A DNA stretch of 64,000 nucleotides from Hyaloperonospora brassicae (taxonomy: Eukaryota > Oomycota > Peronosporomycetes > Peronosporales > Peronosporaceae). Of this stretch, positions 32,918-42,651 are shown one piece after another. The notes below the pieces were generated by a model, which was given only the letters and a program-made list of their open reading frames with translations, did not search any database and was not told the origin of the DNA. Both the position numbers and the translations under genes were made by a program. Location of the stretch: assembly GCA_947650285.1 (NCBI GenBank), contig CANTFL010000363.1, forward strand, positions 186,001 through 250,000, in the 5' to 3' direction. The stretch's first letter is position 1. Every line of letters begins with the position of its first letter.

Positions 32918-33919
32918 TTACGGCTTCACAACCGGCCAGCCACTCGAGAAGTCGAGTTTGTTCCAGCCAAACTGCTTCTGGCCGTCTGCATAGCCAATGC
33001 TCTTGTTCACGTAGTGGTAGTACAGAACGGGTCCGTACTTGGGGTCTTTGTACACGCCCTGGCCGCCCGGTCCGTACACGTCGCCGTGCGACCCCAGCAC
33101 GACCGTACCGCCTCCGTCGATGCAGCGTCTGCCCTTCGCATCGCGAAAGTCCACGACCCCGGGCTTCGAGCGGCATACTTTGATCTTGTACTCGTCGATC
33201 GCTGTCACGTCCTTCTTGTCAAACCCACAGCAGTCGCCGTGCGAGAAGAAGAGGTAGTTGTGGCCGCCATGTTTGAACATATTGGAGCCTTCGTTCGCAT
33301 GGGGCTTCGCTGGCTGGTACGCGAGCTTCACGTACGTGTTCGGGATGACCGCAGTTGGCGGGTTCTTCATCGACGCTTGATACAGCCCCTCTTCGTAGCT
33401 CCCAAAGACCATGTACATGTGGCCGTCCTCGATGAAGAGGTCCGGGTCAATGGCATTGTACTCACTGGCGTCGTTGCTCTTGATGCCCGTTCCGCCCAAG
33501 TCCTTCCACGAGTCCATGGCCATGGTACGGGACGTGGCGACCCCGATTTCTGCGAGGTTGTGGCCGTCAAAAGACGCATTTCGCACGGCCGAGTAGTACA
33601 AGTAGTACGTGTCGCCCACGAGGTGCACGTCGGGCGCCCACACGTCCATCGCGTGCTCCCAGAGTTTGATCTTCGAGCCTTTCGGGAGCACGGGCCCTCT
33701 GTACTCCCATGGCCCAACGAGGTCGGGAGCCGTGTGGACCGCAATGCCGCCGCCCGTTGAAAAGCGAAAGTACGTGCCGTCCTTCGCACGGATAACGCTC
33801 GGGTCGTGCGTATTGACGCAGACGCCGGCACAGGCACCAGGCCGAGGGTAAGTCGTTGCACTTGTGCCGCTGTGTAGCAACGAAGAGATGCCGAGTGTTG
33901 CAATGGAAACGAGTCGCAT
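32918..33919 (-). CDS. Secreted GH43 endo-1,5-alpha-L-arabinanase-like enzyme (333 aa)
   Basis: GH43 arabinanases cut the alpha-1,5-arabinan side chains of pectin outside the cell, a fitting activity for a plant-associated oomycete. The three catalytic acids are visible: the base Asp39 in THDPSV, the pKa-modulating Asp158 in AIDPDLF, and the acid Glu210 in ANEGSNMF. Other family blocks are WAPDVH, YYLYYS and YLFFSHGDCCG. The first residues (MRLVSIATLGISSLLHS) are a signal peptide, so I chose ATG 33919 although the frame is open further upstream with a non-ATG start. The length is right for a single-domain family member. No intron is seen. Substrate preference within GH43 is inferred from resemblance to arabinanases. 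Confidence 0.9.
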   Translation of the reverse strand: MRLVSIATLGISSLLHSGTSATTYPRPGACAGVCVNTHDPSVIRAKDGTYFRFSTGGGIAVHTAPDLVGPWEYRGPVLPKGSKIKLWEHAMDVWAPDVHLVGDTYYLYYSAVRNASFDGHNLAEIGVATSRTMAMDSWKDLGGTGIKSNDASEYNAIDPDLFIEDGHMYMVFGSYEEGLYQASMKNPPTAVIPNTYVKLAYQPAKPHANEGSNMFKHGGHNYLFFSHGDCCGFDKKDVTAIDEYKIKVCRSKPGVVDFRDAKGRRCIDGGGTVVLGSHGDVYGPGGQGVYKDPKYGPVLYYHYVNKSIGYADGQKQFGWNKLDFSSGWPVVKP

Positions 33920-36900
33920 GATGACGGGATGGGACGAGAGCTGTTCAGGTGGGGGTTGAGGCAAATTGGACAATGAACGATCGACACGAGTGCTGGACAA
34001 CCCAACAAGTAACGAAGTACGACGGCAGTGTGACGAGGAGAAGATGGGAACCGTCACTTGCTGTGCCGTATAGTCATTGAGCAGCAGTGTCTGGGAATCG
34101 TTTTCGAGGAAGTTGGGTTCGGGACAGCCTTTTGTAGCTAAAGAAAGACACACAGTTTTCGCATATCCAAAGCGTTCTCCGTCGAGCAAATCGTCCGTCA
34201 GTCGTTTGAAGACTTTTTATGGCTGCGAGAAGAAGAGCAAAGTCGGCTTTGAAGCGACTGAACTACCCACTGATCGAGCGCACGCCAAAGCAGCGGAAGG
34301 CGGCGTTGACGAACGTGATGGAGGCTCACGATATCACGAGCCTTTCGACATGGACTTTATATCGAATGTAGTGGCTGTCGCTGGTACTTGCTCTCGCCTT
34401 GGACCAGATGGACTGCGTGTAGGATAGCGGATGGATAGCGCAGCCATCACGTCAACAGGAAGTCAGGCTCCCGAGAGATTGAGAGAGTAGGGAACAGGAC
34501 GACAATCCTGTACGTATTTGCTCTCTATCTCCTTCTGTTTCCTGCGAGATAGACTGAGAGAGCAGGTAGGGGATCGTCAAGGCGGTAGGGAAGGGCTTGT
34601 CTCCCATTTCGAGCGGGTTCGTTCATGTATAAATCTGAACAGTCTCAAATGTCGTCGGGTTGAGGGATCGCACGTCCATCGAGGCGCTACAACTAACTCA
34701 CATCGAGGACAGAGAGTCCATGAAGAAGTGGTCATCAGACTGTGATCCTTGACGCTAACACTGTAGTACGATCGAGACGCTACAAGTTTCTGCTCCAGCC
34801 CGCAATGCCGGCAGACACATTTCTACCGTGGAAACTTAGCTGCGTGGCCGTATGGGCCACAGGGCATGCGCAACGACGAACGACGATCTCCACATGTGCT
34901 GCTGAGGCACGCGGCGATGCTACAGCTGTTGGCTGAGACAGTGCCACCGTGCGTCTCGCCTGACAGGAGGAGTGGACTCGAAGGCCAAAGTCGCACCGTC
35001 GCAGTGGGTTGTTCAATTCCACACCCACTAGCACGAAGTACAGCAGCGCAGGTGATGAAACGCACGCAAGAGACGGAGAGAGAACCTGCTGCAGTTGTAC
35101 GCGTACACAATGCGTAGATGTTGCAATCGAATGCTTCACTAAAAGCCCGAGCCTTGGCAAGAGCAGCAGTCGTCATGAACGGCTGTGTAGTTGGTAGCAA
35201 ACGCTGAGCAGCAACTCAAATGAGCGAACACGAAGCTACCGGACGTGCGCGCGAAGTCCTTTCGTGTCTGACTGTCTCGCGAGGACGCAATGCACCAGTA
35301 AAACGCCGAGAAGCGACAGGTATATCGCGGTTGAGAGTCAGGAAGGAGCGCTGGCTACCGACCATCGATAGCGCACGTCGGTACTCTGCACAACGCGTGA
35401 GAGTTGGTGGAATGGCTGTGCAAGTACGGCTACTGGTGCTTCAAACCTGCTTCTCGGCAGCCGTAAACGTGTACCGGATGCATATTCCCAACACGAAGCA
35501 TGTCGTGCTTGACGTTGTATCGAAAGCAAAGAAAAGGGACCGGGCACGAGTTGTGGCAGATGCGTTCGCACAGGTGCGGATCTCGATTGTGCAATGACAG
35601 AGCCTACATGCATCATCGACTCGCACGCGTTAGGGATATCCGAAAGGGGCACACATGGCCACACGTGTCTTACTCTTTGCTATGCAACACGTGGAACTGG
35701 CCGATTGATCCGAGAAACCCACTTCTGGCTTGATAGACGCAGTTTTGGGTCTGGGCTCACAGGCTGCAGCGATCCGAACTCGCGGGTATGCAAATGCCCT
35801 TTCGATTGCATTCGTACCCAACGGTGTTTGAATGAATGAGAGCGATGGACTGAGCTCATATCGAGCAGCCATCGAACGACTCGGCGGCTTTTTCGGGCAC
35901 AAACAAAGACACATGCGAACCACATCCATGCCCCGATATGTTTTGCCGAGTAGAACGTGTTCGAAAGCTGTCTACAGGACACTTTGTTGTTGTTGTTGTC
36001 GTTGTCAAGCAACGCACATGAGTATCATCGAATGTCGGGCTGTAACTGGGTTACGCACTTGCTTTATAAATAGAGTTGTGTGTCGTATGTGTATAATTAA
36101 CGTAACGTGGGCCCTCTATTCGGTTTCGCAATCCTTCCCGTTGCACTCGGAAGTTTACGATTGGCGGTCACTTTCCCAATATTTGGCAAACTCGGACACA
36201 AGGTCAAGCACATCGTGGCGATAGGCGGGTCTATTAAACTCGCAGAAAAGCTGGGAAAGCCCACAGCCATATTGCTCTCACGCGAGGCGCATCGTGCATT
36301 CAGCCGAGAGCATTTTCGATCACAGGAAGAAGGACAAGCGAGTCGTACGGCTATTGATTTGGTGCATTTGAACGCACACTTCTCGGGTATTTAGTGTTGT
36401 CACGTCCATTTGCGGCCGGGACATCACGTCGTGCAGACGATCGTCGTCGACCAAACCTCGACAAACGCTGGTCGCCCGCTTTCTGACCTTCGTCTATGAG
36501 TTGAAGAGCCCACTTTTGCCCTTCACACGCATAGGTCCCACCTCCGAAGTAAAACGGTCTGACTCTCTATGTCGCGTAAGATGACAGATTCAAATTCTTG
36601 AAGAAGACGCTGTTGTTATGCTTAGCTGTCGTACGAAGTTTCTCTCATAATTAAGCAGTTGCTCAATGAGCGACACATTAGCGGCACAAGTTTATCGTAA
36701 TAATGCTATGGTAAGCGAATAGCGTTAGTGTGCTGTTTGCCGATGCAAAGCCGGCAGTAGCGATAGCACGAGACGAGTTCTCTCTCTCTCTCTCTAGACA
36801 TCAAGTGCCTGACCGGGTCTTTAGTTGGCTCGCTGACTGCTCATCGTCGTGTACAGTGCAGCGCGAGATGGCTCACAGCATACCAGTCTTGTATCCGACC

Positions 36901-37380
36901 ACAAGCACTAGACCGTTGATATATTGTTGCAAAAGCGGTAGAGATGATCGATCTCACATCGTCAAATGGGTAGTCGTGTCATCGCTGCTTGCGTCTGACC
37001 CCTACACATCCCGAAGAAGCTTCTGATTGCTTGCATGGACTGCTGAAAGTATAAGAGTATCGCCATCGACTGTCGATTGCAGTGCTCATGATACTTGTCA
37101 CACACCCACTCTAGGATGAATACGGCAACGGTGCAGTGGAACGGTGTGAAGACTAAGCCCTATCGATAGACCGCGCAAAGGTCGTGGACGACGACACCCC
37201 ATCATACCGACCAGACCCTGTGCTCGCGAAAGGAGTGTACAAACCACCAAAAAGGACCTCAAGCTACATTCCAATTACCCGAGCAGCTCCACCCTCGCTC
37301 AAAATCAACCTCGAACAACTCGTAGCCCTCGCGACAATCCTTCCATCAGACTGCGCCAACGCTGCAGCACCACTTGCCAC
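33920..37380. other. Intergenic, nothing recognised
   Basis: ORFs up to about 130 codons occur on both strands, overlap one another and show no motifs. Short (TTG)n-like and (TC)n tracts occur near 35980-36005 and 36778-36796. Confidence 0.5.
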
Positions 37381-40185
37381 TTACAGCAGAGGCGTGTAGT
37401 GGCGACGAGCTCGGCGCTCGGACCACGATCGAGCAGCCGCCACATTCGCAACAATGAGACCCACACCGACGAACGCGTAAAAGACGCTGTGCGTCTCAGC
37501 CGAACTGGCAGCCGCCAAAGTGGCGTCAGTCTGCTGCACTTTTGACAACGACATCGTCATCAGATCGGCCACGTCGGACGTCACACTCGCCGTGAATGTG
37601 CAGTTGGGCTCGTCCGATAGCAACGACTTCACCGTCTTGATGGTGTAGTGCACCGGGACCTTCGCTGGTACAGCCACAGGCTCATACACCGCAACCTTGT
37701 TCACGGCCGCTGGATGCACAATCGAGCTCGTCTCACGCCAAAACCACCAGCCCTTGACCTTGACCTCCGTCGGTGGCGCGTTCACGTAGCCCACCTTGCC
37801 CCACACCGACGTCAGAACCGTGAGCTTGTCAGTGACCTGCACGAGCATCTCGCCATTACCCCACACGTCCACATTCGCCTTTTCCGCCACAATCGACCCA
37901 ACAAGCAGCTGTCCGGATCCAGACAGAGTCAACGACTCCTTCTCGACAGAGCCCGCCGTAGCAAAGCTGGCAACACCGGAGCCATACACTGAAGCCTGAA
38001 GCTTCCGGGCATCCAAATTGCTCGTGTCTACCACAATGTCGCCCGAGCCGGAAAGCGTGCACTTGACATCGTCCGCCGTTAAGTCGTCCGTTATCAACGC
38101 GACGACACCGGTACCTGCGACTTCCACGTCCAGTTTCATCTCAAGACTCACCGAAGGAATCTCGAGTTGCACCAGGCCGGCGCCCATAACTTCCACGTCC
38201 AATGAACCAAGCGTCGCGTTCGATTGGGACTTCAAGAACAGCTTGCCGTCGCCCACACACGCGAGTTTCACGTCCGCTTCAGCGTCATCGAGCATCACTA
38301 CATTCTCGTCCAGTACCACGTCACCCGAAAAAGCTGTCGTCACTTGGTGCAACATGTTCTTCTCATACAGGTAAATCTGCGTCAGCACGAGTCCTTCGAC
38401 CAACGCGTCTTCGTTCTTCAGCTGAAGTTTGATCCCGTCGTTGCGGCCAGGGTGCAGCGGGACGATTTCAATGCTGTTCAACAAGTCGCTCGAATTGCTC
38501 GAGACTACAATCCTGGCCACCAATTCCTCTTCATCATGCGAGCGGTCGTCGCAATCGTGCTCGCAGCGATGGTGGCGGTGGCGATGGTGGCGCAATATCA
38601 TGGCCGGAACATCGATGGCTTTGCCTACCAACTTCGTGTCATTCGCGTCAGGCCCGGATTCGACCAGGCCCGGGCTCGATGATGGCGATGATCCAGGGAT
38701 GAATCCAGGCTCGACGCCCGGCACGAATCCAGGCTTGACACCCGGCGTGACTCCAGATACAACGCCTGGAATAGCAGCAGCAGCCTTGGCTGCGGGGGCA
38801 TCGGCAGACGACTTCGAGTCACCAGATGGCGATGATCCAGGGATGAATCCAGGCTCGACGCCCGGCACGAATCCAGGCTCGACGCCCGGCGTGACTCCAG
38901 ATACAACGCCTGGAATAGCAGCAGCAGCAGCCTTAGCCGCGGGGGCATCGGCAGAAGACTTCGAGTCACCAGATGGCGATGATCCAGGGATGAATCCAGG
39001 CTCGACGCCCGGCACGAATCCAGGCTTGACGCCCGGCGTGACTCCAGACACAACGCCTGGAATAGCAGCAGCAGCCTTGGCCGCGGGGGCATCGGCAGAC
39101 GACTTCGAGTCACCAGATGTCGATGATCCAGGGATGAATCCAGGCTCGACGCCCGGCACGAATCCAGGCTCGACACCCGGCGTGACTCCAGACACAACGC
39201 CTGGAATAGCAGCAGCAGCCTTGGCCGCGGGGGCATCGGCAGACGACTTCGAGTCACCAGATGGCGATGATCCAGGGATGAATCCAGGCTCGACGCCCGG
39301 CACGAATCCAGGCTCGACACCCGGCGTGACTCCAGACACAACGCCTGGAATAGCAGCAGCAGCCTTGGCCGCGGGGGCATCGGCAGACGACTTCGAGTCA
39401 CCAGATGGCGATGATCCAGGGATGAATCCAGGCTCGACGCCCGGCACGAATCCAGGCTTGACGCCCGGCGTGACTCCAGACACAACGCCTGGAATAGCAG
39501 CAGCAGCCTTGGCCGCGGGGGCATCGGCAGACGACTTCGAGTCACCAGATGGCGATGATCCAGGGATGAATCCAGGCTCGACGCCCGGCACGAATCCAGG
39601 CTTGACACCCGGCGTGACTCCAGATACAACGCCTGGAATAGCAGCAGCAGCCTTGGCCGCGGGGGCATCGGCAGACGACTTCGAGTCACCAGATGGCGAT
39701 GATCCAGGGATGAATCCAGGCTCGACGCCCGGCACGAATCCAGGCTCGACGCCCGGCGTGACTCCAGATACAACGCCTGGAATAGCAGCAGCAGCAGCCT
39801 TAGCCGCGGGGGCATCGGCAGACGACTTCGAGTCACCAGATGGCGATGATCCAGGGATGAATCCAGGCTCGACGCCCGGCACGAATCCAGGCTTGACACC
39901 CGGCGTGAATCCATCCACCACACCCGGCACAGAAGGAGCTCGATCGGCAGGCGCGTCGGTCTCTGGCAACAGCGATGGGTCGAGCTGGACAAACACACGG
40001 CCGGGGAGTGCCAGGTACAGCTGCTCTAGCTGGGCAAAGCTCGAGATGGTCCACGAGCGGTACAGCGGCACGTGGACGTCCCCCTTCTCGCCCGCTGAGG
40101 TCCCGTTCGACGCGTTGAACGTCCACGCGGTCGCAGGGCCGAGAGCCAATGCGACCGCAGCAACGAAAGCCGCCGGGAAGTGCAT
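37381..40185 (-). CDS. Membrane-anchored surface protein: nine 48-residue repeats plus GIN-like beta domain (934 aa)
   Basis: A signal peptide (MHFPAAFVAAVALALGPATA) starts at ATG 40185. Residues about 91-501 are nine near-identical repeats of 48-49 residues built on PGV/PGF steps and a Ser/Asp/Ala-rich tail (GDSKSSADAPAAKAAAA). A His/Asp-rich linker follows at about 528-545 (RHHRHRHH). Residues about 560-800 carry regularly spaced GSGDI, GSGQL and GNGEM turns like the DUF2807/head-GIN fold of putative adhesins, a right-handed beta solenoid. A hydrophobic segment at about 901-918 and a basic tail (RSWSERRARRH) suggest a type I membrane anchor. Extracellular or wall location is inferred. The repeats would form a stalk and the beta domain the head. 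The opposite strand is also open through the repeats; that is a composition effect. Confidence 0.8.
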   Translation of the reverse strand: MHFPAAFVAAVALALGPATAWTFNASNGTSAGEKGDVHVPLYRSWTISSFAQLEQLYLALPGRVFVQLDPSLLPETDAPADRAPSVPGVVDGFTPGVKPGFVPGVEPGFIPGSSPSGDSKSSADAPAAKAAAAAIPGVVSGVTPGVEPGFVPGVEPGFIPGSSPSGDSKSSADAPAAKAAAAIPGVVSGVTPGVKPGFVPGVEPGFIPGSSPSGDSKSSADAPAAKAAAAIPGVVSGVTPGVKPGFVPGVEPGFIPGSSPSGDSKSSADAPAAKAAAAIPGVVSGVTPGVEPGFVPGVEPGFIPGSSPSGDSKSSADAPAAKAAAAIPGVVSGVTPGVEPGFVPGVEPGFIPGSSTSGDSKSSADAPAAKAAAAIPGVVSGVTPGVKPGFVPGVEPGFIPGSSPSGDSKSSADAPAAKAAAAAIPGVVSGVTPGVEPGFVPGVEPGFIPGSSPSGDSKSSADAPAAKAAAAIPGVVSGVTPGVKPGFVPGVEPGFIPGSSPSSSPGLVESGPDANDTKLVGKAIDVPAMILRHHRHRHHRCEHDCDDRSHDEEELVARIVVSSNSSDLLNSIEIVPLHPGRNDGIKLQLKNEDALVEGLVLTQIYLYEKNMLHQVTTAFSGDVVLDENVVMLDDAEADVKLACVGDGKLFLKSQSNATLGSLDVEVMGAGLVQLEIPSVSLEMKLDVEVAGTGVVALITDDLTADDVKCTLSGSGDIVVDTSNLDARKLQASVYGSGVASFATAGSVEKESLTLSGSGQLLVGSIVAEKANVDVWGNGEMLVQVTDKLTVLTSVWGKVGYVNAPPTEVKVKGWWFWRETSSIVHPAAVNKVAVYEPVAVPAKVPVHYTIKTVKSLLSDEPNCTFTASVTSDVADLMTMSLSKVQQTDATLAAASSAETHSVFYAFVGVGLIVANVAAARSWSERRARRHYTPLL
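38681..39912 (-). repeat. Nine-unit coding minisatellite (144/147 bp)
   Basis: Each unit restarts at the GATGATCCAGGGATGAATCC block. Seven spacings are 144 bp, and units carrying an extra Ala codon are 147 bp. Differences are mostly single synonymous changes or the Val-Lys/Val-Glu switch, pointing to recent expansion or homogenisation. Confidence 0.9.
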
Positions 40186-42651
40186 GCGACAAAAAGAGAA
40201 CGAGAGAGAGAGACAGACAGACGGAAAGATTCGGTCGGCAGCGCTTTTCTCGCGTCGTGGCAAACTCCAAAGTGAGGAGCTCCAGAGGTTCCTGAGGTGT
40301 TGGCCCAAGTCCTACGTGAAGGGCGACGTGCGATAGGCGGAAGGAGCGGAAGTTCGCTTTGACCTGCGAAAGATAATACGCGCTGGACGGGACGGAAGAT
40401 CGTATTGAAATCCAGCACGCGGCGCCCAATGGATGCGAGCGACGACTGCCTGCCCGTGGTCCGGCCAATATGCTATTCAGTAGTGCAGGAAACAGAGCGG
40501 CCGCGTGGCCAGGTCAGCTGAGAATCAGGTGCAACCCCTTTTTTGCAAGGGCTGCGCCTGGTGTCGGTCCGCCGAGTCTGCTCACGGCCGTAGCAGACAG
40601 TCCTGCGAGCGCCGGAACGCACAGGAGGAACGTCTGCAGCTGCAAACGAGTGTGCGGGTGAACGTCAGGTGACCGACGTCCAGCGCGTTGGGAATATTTG
40701 CTCATTTGCTGGTACTGTGATATTTGTCGGACAATGTCACGAACGCGCGGCCCTCGTCAGAAGTAACGATACCCGTCGCGAGGTCGTTTCTTTTTATATA
40801 CAGTATCGATGTCGAACGATGAGACTGGGAAGGTCACGCTTTTCGCGTATACAGGATGCAGATGGAAGCTGACCCACGTCACGCGAACGAATGAGTCGTG
40901 AGCCGAAAATCTCTTTTTTGACACACGTGGCCGTAGCGCAAGTCTGGTCAAGTTGGTTACCTGCGCAGTCACATGTGGGACGGGGATGGCGCACTGCGAC
41001 TCATCAAGACGTCGCTTTAGTATTGCACGAGCTCGAGCTCAACGAACTGATGCGACACTTGTGCTTCATTCGACAAGGAAGTGAATGATCCTCACATTGT
41101 CGCAACTGGACGTATGATATCGCAAAGTAGACGAAGGAACGGATAGATGTGGCTCTGCCTCGACAATCACGACAGTAAGAGGTGGCCATAGCGTGCTGCG
41201 ACTTTTGCGTCGATGTTACACATGCAGCAAACGCTGACATTCCTGACGGAAGCCGTAACGGCATATACGCTGCATGTACGAGTATGTACGTCGGGCTTTC
41301 GCGAATTGACGCCCTGACATGCGGCGTGATCAATCAGAGAATGTACATCCCACGAACGGAACTGAAGCCGCGCCTGACAGCGTGAATCAGCAGCTTTTTC
41401 GTCAGCTTTTTCGTCAGCTTTTTCGTCAGCTTTCGCATCAGCTTTCGCGTCTCGACTACGACGAGGAGTCGGATCTGTAGTCAGTGCCAAAACACTGCAA
41501 CTTCAACAAGCCGCTGCCACTTTTCGATTCTCGACAGCTCTACACGCTACAGGAGTAGCCGATCGACGTCCACAACATCGGCATGTAGTAGTTGCTGTTG
41601 ATTCAACGACGAGACGAATGCTTTCGCTCGATTGCAGCACAGCTAATGTCCGTGTCGACCGAGTGCTCGTTGTTCTCGGTGGGCTCACTCACGCGTTCCA
41701 ATCGTATAAGATCATCATCATCATCATCATCATCATCCCACGTCGGATGATGCCTCAGATCGGTACGTGCGCCAGTAATACAGACGACCACACACACATA
41801 TCTATCTATCTATCTATCTATCCGTCCATCCAACATGCATCCAAACATCCATACGTTCTAGTCGAGGTATTGCAATATTCTCCACCCATTGGGGCGCAGA
41901 GCCCAAACGGCGGGGGATGGGCACGGACGCGGGCAGCAGCCGATGGCGACCGGTCATTGGCTAGTCGTCGCGCCCGCCACGGCGCCGCTGACCACTTCTG
42001 TTGCCGTCTTAGTCTGCCGGTGTCAACTTCGCAGAGAACGGGCGCTCGTGTCTCATCCGCAACGAGCAGTGCACGACGAGGGCGTCCGTCGTGCGTCATG
42101 TACCGCGTCCGAGTCAGTTAAGTACGCACAAGTCCCCACCGCACCCGAATCAAACGATCGACCCGTCACCACAAATGACAGTTCATTCGGTTTCGCAGTC
42201 GTGTCGCAGAGCGTGATCGGTTATAAAACGAACACCCGCGTGGACCACTTCAGCAAAGCCCATCCGACGTCAGAGGCGCACTCGACCACCGAGCGAGTTA
42301 AACCCCACCCACCCACGACAGACCTTTTATCGCCCGCGGTACAAATTAAATTAGAGAGGAGGGACCCAAAACGACGCACGGCGCGTCGCTGGCCGCGACA
42401 AAAAACGAGCGCCCCCCCCGACCCGCACGTCCGCGCATAAGGCAATTTGCACGCCCGTCCACAGGCCGTCCGTCCGTCCGTCCGTTGTCCACGTCGTCGC
42501 TCTCGCTCCAGCGCTCGTCCACGACGTCGAGCCACAACTCGCAGGGCACTCGACCGAAAAGCAGCACGCGGGTCGCCCCCCTCGATAAGCATAAAACCCA
42601 TTCACCCACTCACCCACTCACCATTCACCATTCACCCACGGCAGGACGGCC
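40186..42651. other. Intergenic between divergent genes, simple repeats
   Basis: No gene is supported. Simple repeats: a 12-bp unit CAGCTTTTTCGT repeated at 41391-41450, (CAT)n near 41709-41738 and (TATC)n near 41798-41820. At 42595-42647 there is a run of CACCCACT/CACCATT units just before the MYB start codon, probably 5' UTR or core promoter. I cannot assign a start site. Confidence 0.5.

Noticed and set aside
32849..33760. 303-codon plus-strand ORF
   Set aside because: Val/Arg/His-rich complement of the GH43 gene, whose catalytic residues fix the true strand.
37184..37399. Plus-strand 71-codon frame overlapping the 3' end of the surface-protein gene
   Set aside because: GTG start and likely 3' UTR complement; no motif.
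38429..40336. 635-codon plus-strand ORF with GDDPGMNPG repeats
   Set aside because: It is the complement of the repeat array in the minus-strand surface-protein gene, which has a signal peptide, a folded domain and a membrane anchor; the plus frame has none.
41167..41490. 107-codon minus-strand ORF with ADEK repeats
   Set aside because: The repetitive part is only the 12-bp minisatellite; the rest is motif-free.
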